Origin: Myxococcales bacterium | Lineage (GTDB): Bacteria > Myxococcota_A > Polyangia > Haliangiales > Haliangiaceae | NCBI GenBank assembly: GCA_028287115.1 | Contig: JAQBQF010000151.1 | Coordinates: forward strand, 1 to 64,000 | Length of the DNA stretch: 64,000 nt | Reading direction: 5' to 3' | Shown here: piece by piece, positions 62,447 through 64,000 of the stretch | Numbering within the stretch: the first letter of the stretch is position 1 | Layout: the number at the start of each line of letters is the position of its first letter | Made by a program: the position numbers and the translations under genes | The notes under the pieces: model-generated | What the model saw: the letters and a program-made list of their open reading frames with translations, nothing else | The model's database searches: none | What the model was told of the DNA's origin: nothing

Positions 62447-63777
62447 ACGCCCGGTGGTTGCTCGTCGTGGTTGGTTGTGTCGCGTGCGGCGACAACGTTC
62501 CGCATGACCAGGTCATCACCGCGCTCAGCGGTTCGCGAATCGCGCTGCAGATCTATCGTTATGACGACGGTACGGAGCAGCCGGGATCAGGCGAGCTCTA
62601 CGATAAGGAGCAGCACGGTGTGTGCACCGCACAGGCCTTCGTCGACGGCATCGTCCGCTGCGTCCCGGTTGGCGACGAGGCCGTGTACGTGGACGCCGCG
62701 TGCTCGAGACTCGTGGGTCGTGCCCTAACGATCGGGAGCCCGACGCACTTCATCGCGCACGACGCCGTGAGCCTGCTGCCGGCGCGAGTCTTTCAAGCAG
62801 GCGGCCAGACCACTCCGATCACGCAGTACTACGAGAAGGGCGGCGACCGGTGTTTTGGCCCGTTCGGCAGCCCCTCCGACGTCCCCAATTTCAGGCTCGG
62901 CGCCGAGGTCGATGCCGCCTCGCTGGTTGCTCTCCATGACGACGAGGTCGGCGCCGGCAGGATCGCCGTGATGCTCCGCGAGACCGATGACGGGTTGCGC
63001 CTCCCGCTCGGGCTTCGCGATCGCGATCTCGATGTCGGCTGCACGCCGGCGCTCCAGATCGATGGCGGCATTCGCTGCGAGCCGACGGAGGCCACGGCGG
63101 TGAGCAGCTACCACGATCCCGGATGCCATGAGCCGGTGGTCCTCGTTCCGAACGGGGTGCCGCCCCCGAAGCTCGCGACGGTCCTCGACTCATCGGGTTG
63201 CACGAGCTATCACACGGTTGGGGTCGAGGTGACGCCTCAGCTCTACCGTCTCGATAACGACACGTGTAGCCCTCTCGGCCTTAACCCCGGGCTGCGAGTG
63301 TTCAGCGTCGAGTCCGCGATCGAGACGCCCGTCCTTGGACGCACCGTCGAAGCGATTGCCGGCCGTCGCCTCCAGCGCATCGTCCTCTACGAAGGCGACC
63401 TGCGCTTCATGGATCAACACCTGTTCGACACGGCGACACGCGCCGACTGCGAACGCTTCACGTTCAGCGACATGGCTCGCTGCGTCCCCGCCAACCTCGC
63501 CGCCACGAACACCTTGTTCACCATGGGCTGCTCGATGCAGGTCGCGGTCGCCCAGCTTCCGCAACGTGTGTGCAACCGGCCGGTGTTCGCGGGAAACCCC
63601 ACCGCCGATGGGATCGAGATCCGCGCGATCGGTGACCGCGTGTCGGGTCCGCTGTTTCAGTTCGACGTGGGGACGTGTTTCCAGTTCGTCATCCCTCCCG
63701 ACACCGACCTGCGCACGCTGGGGCCGCCGATCGATCCGAAGGCGTTCGTCGGCGCGGTCTACTTCGGGGAGCGATGA
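62443..63777 (+). CDS. Lipoprotein coupled to the TonB receptor
   Basis: A 444-residue lipoprotein with GTG start overlapping the receptor stop (GTGA) and lipobox LLVVVGCVACGDN. Several segments resemble each other (RCVPVGDEAVYVDAACS; RCFGPFGSPSDV; DNDTCSPLGLN; DVGTCFQFVIPPD) and suggest repeated disulphide-bearing modules. I do not recognise a family. Being translationally coupled to the receptor, it may be a surface partner of it. Confidence 0.75.
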   Translation: MNARWLLVVVGCVACGDNVPHDQVITALSGSRIALQIYRYDDGTEQPGSGELYDKEQHGVCTAQAFVDGIVRCVPVGDEAVYVDAACSRLVGRALTIGSPTHFIAHDAVSLLPARVFQAGGQTTPITQYYEKGGDRCFGPFGSPSDVPNFRLGAEVDAASLVALHDDEVGAGRIAVMLRETDDGLRLPLGLRDRDLDVGCTPALQIDGGIRCEPTEATAVSSYHDPGCHEPVVLVPNGVPPPKLATVLDSSGCTSYHTVGVEVTPQLYRLDNDTCSPLGLNPGLRVFSVESAIETPVLGRTVEAIAGRRLQRIVLYEGDLRFMDQHLFDTATRADCERFTFSDMARCVPANLAATNTLFTMGCSMQVAVAQLPQRVCNRPVFAGNPTADGIEIRAIGDRVSGPLFQFDVGTCFQFVIPPDTDLRTLGPPIDPKAFVGAVYFGER

Positions 63778-63778
63778 C

Positions 63779-64000
63779 ATGACGTGTTTCGTGCGAGCCG
63801 CGATCCTCCTTGCTGCCGTTGGGTGCGGAGATCCGTCGGCGAGCGTGCAGATCGCGAGCTCGAACCCCGACTACGGCCCCGTGGTCGGGGGCACGCGAAT
63901 CGTGCTGTCCGGCAACGGATTTTCATCCCCCACGCGCGTGCTGATCGGCGGGAGGGAAGCACCGCTCTCCGCGCCGATCGGTGACTCGATGTTGGAGATC
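63779..64000 (+). CDS. IPT/TIG-domain lipoprotein, 3' partial
   Basis: A lipoprotein start (CFVRAAILLAAVGCGDPS) followed by an IPT/TIG Ig-like fold (SNPDYGPVVGGTRIVLSGNGFSSPTRVLIGGREAPL). It begins 1 bp after the previous stop, and the sequence is cut at the right edge. It is the third member of the TonB-receptor operon. Confidence 0.8.
   Translation, partial: MTCFVRAAILLAAVGCGDPSASVQIASSNPDYGPVVGGTRIVLSGNGFSSPTRVLIGGREAPLSAPIGDSMLEI

Overview
The window looks like chromosomal DNA from a high-GC Gram-negative predatory or soil deltaproteobacterial lineage (Myxococcota, most like Polyangia/Haliangiales-Kofleriaceae). The signs are two Hanks-type Ser/Thr kinases, many lipoproteins with Asp/Ala/Pro-rich linkers after the lipobox, MYXO-CTERM-like tails, OmpA proteins with TSP3 repeats, TIGR02996 and DUF3060 proteins, and abundant GTG/TTG starts with GTGA/ATGA gene overlaps. 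No rRNA, tRNA, CRISPR array, transposase or prophage gene was seen. Placement is by inference; no marker gene is present.

Layout. 0-5.4 kb: an ArsC/Spx-like redox protein cut by the left edge whose frame contains a TGA exactly where the first redox cysteine should be, followed by a bacterial SECIS-like hairpin (probable selenoprotein); then a methyltransferase, an ASCH protein, a beta-barrel protein, a Ser/Thr kinase and lipoproteins. 5.5-12.3 kb: secreted lipoproteins (one with a 14-unit Gly-Ser hexanucleotide repeat), a 1287-residue protein that joins an Ig-like, MYXO-CTERM-tailed protein to an OmpA porin-like protein, and a B-box membrane protein. 12.5-19.2 kb: a GST-ArsR-SRPBCC operon, a large M48-like/TPR/RraB fusion with a broken zinc motif, a divergent HxlR-pirin pair and an EamA transporter. 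19.3-24.1 kb: a tight five-gene operon (three uncharacterised membrane proteins plus an OmpR-type regulator and a sensor kinase) whose first ribosome binding site lies inside a long inverted repeat.

24.2-40.3 kb: lipase-like lipoprotein, DUF3060, GST, a second Ser/Thr kinase, flavin oxidoreductase, crotonase, cytochrome bd oxidase (cydAB), a Cys-type glutathione peroxidase, a catalase-like protein, a second EamA transporter and a second ArsR-SRPBCC pair. The density of GSTs, GPx, catalase, pirin, quinone/NADPH oxidoreductase and bd oxidase gives this stretch an oxidative and electrophile-stress flavour. 40.5-53 kb: mostly cell-envelope lipoproteins, a sialidase-like protein, a phosphoesterase, peptide deformylase, a beta-helix MYXO-CTERM protein, a zinc alcohol dehydrogenase pseudogene, a small OmpA protein and a matrixin-type protease.

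53.2-64 kb: a 1053-residue hybrid histidine kinase ending in two receivers and an EAL domain, preceded by a possible 37-codon coupled ORF; then a complete MlaE-MlaF-MlaD-PqiC-like lipid-transport operon; then a TonB-dependent receptor coupled to two lipoproteins, the last (IPT/TIG domain) cut by the right edge.

The strongest leads for something new are the UGA-containing ArsC-like gene, the five-gene membrane/two-component operon with its start-site inverted repeat, the M48-RraB fusion lacking a zinc ligand, and the MYXO-CTERM/OmpA fusion.
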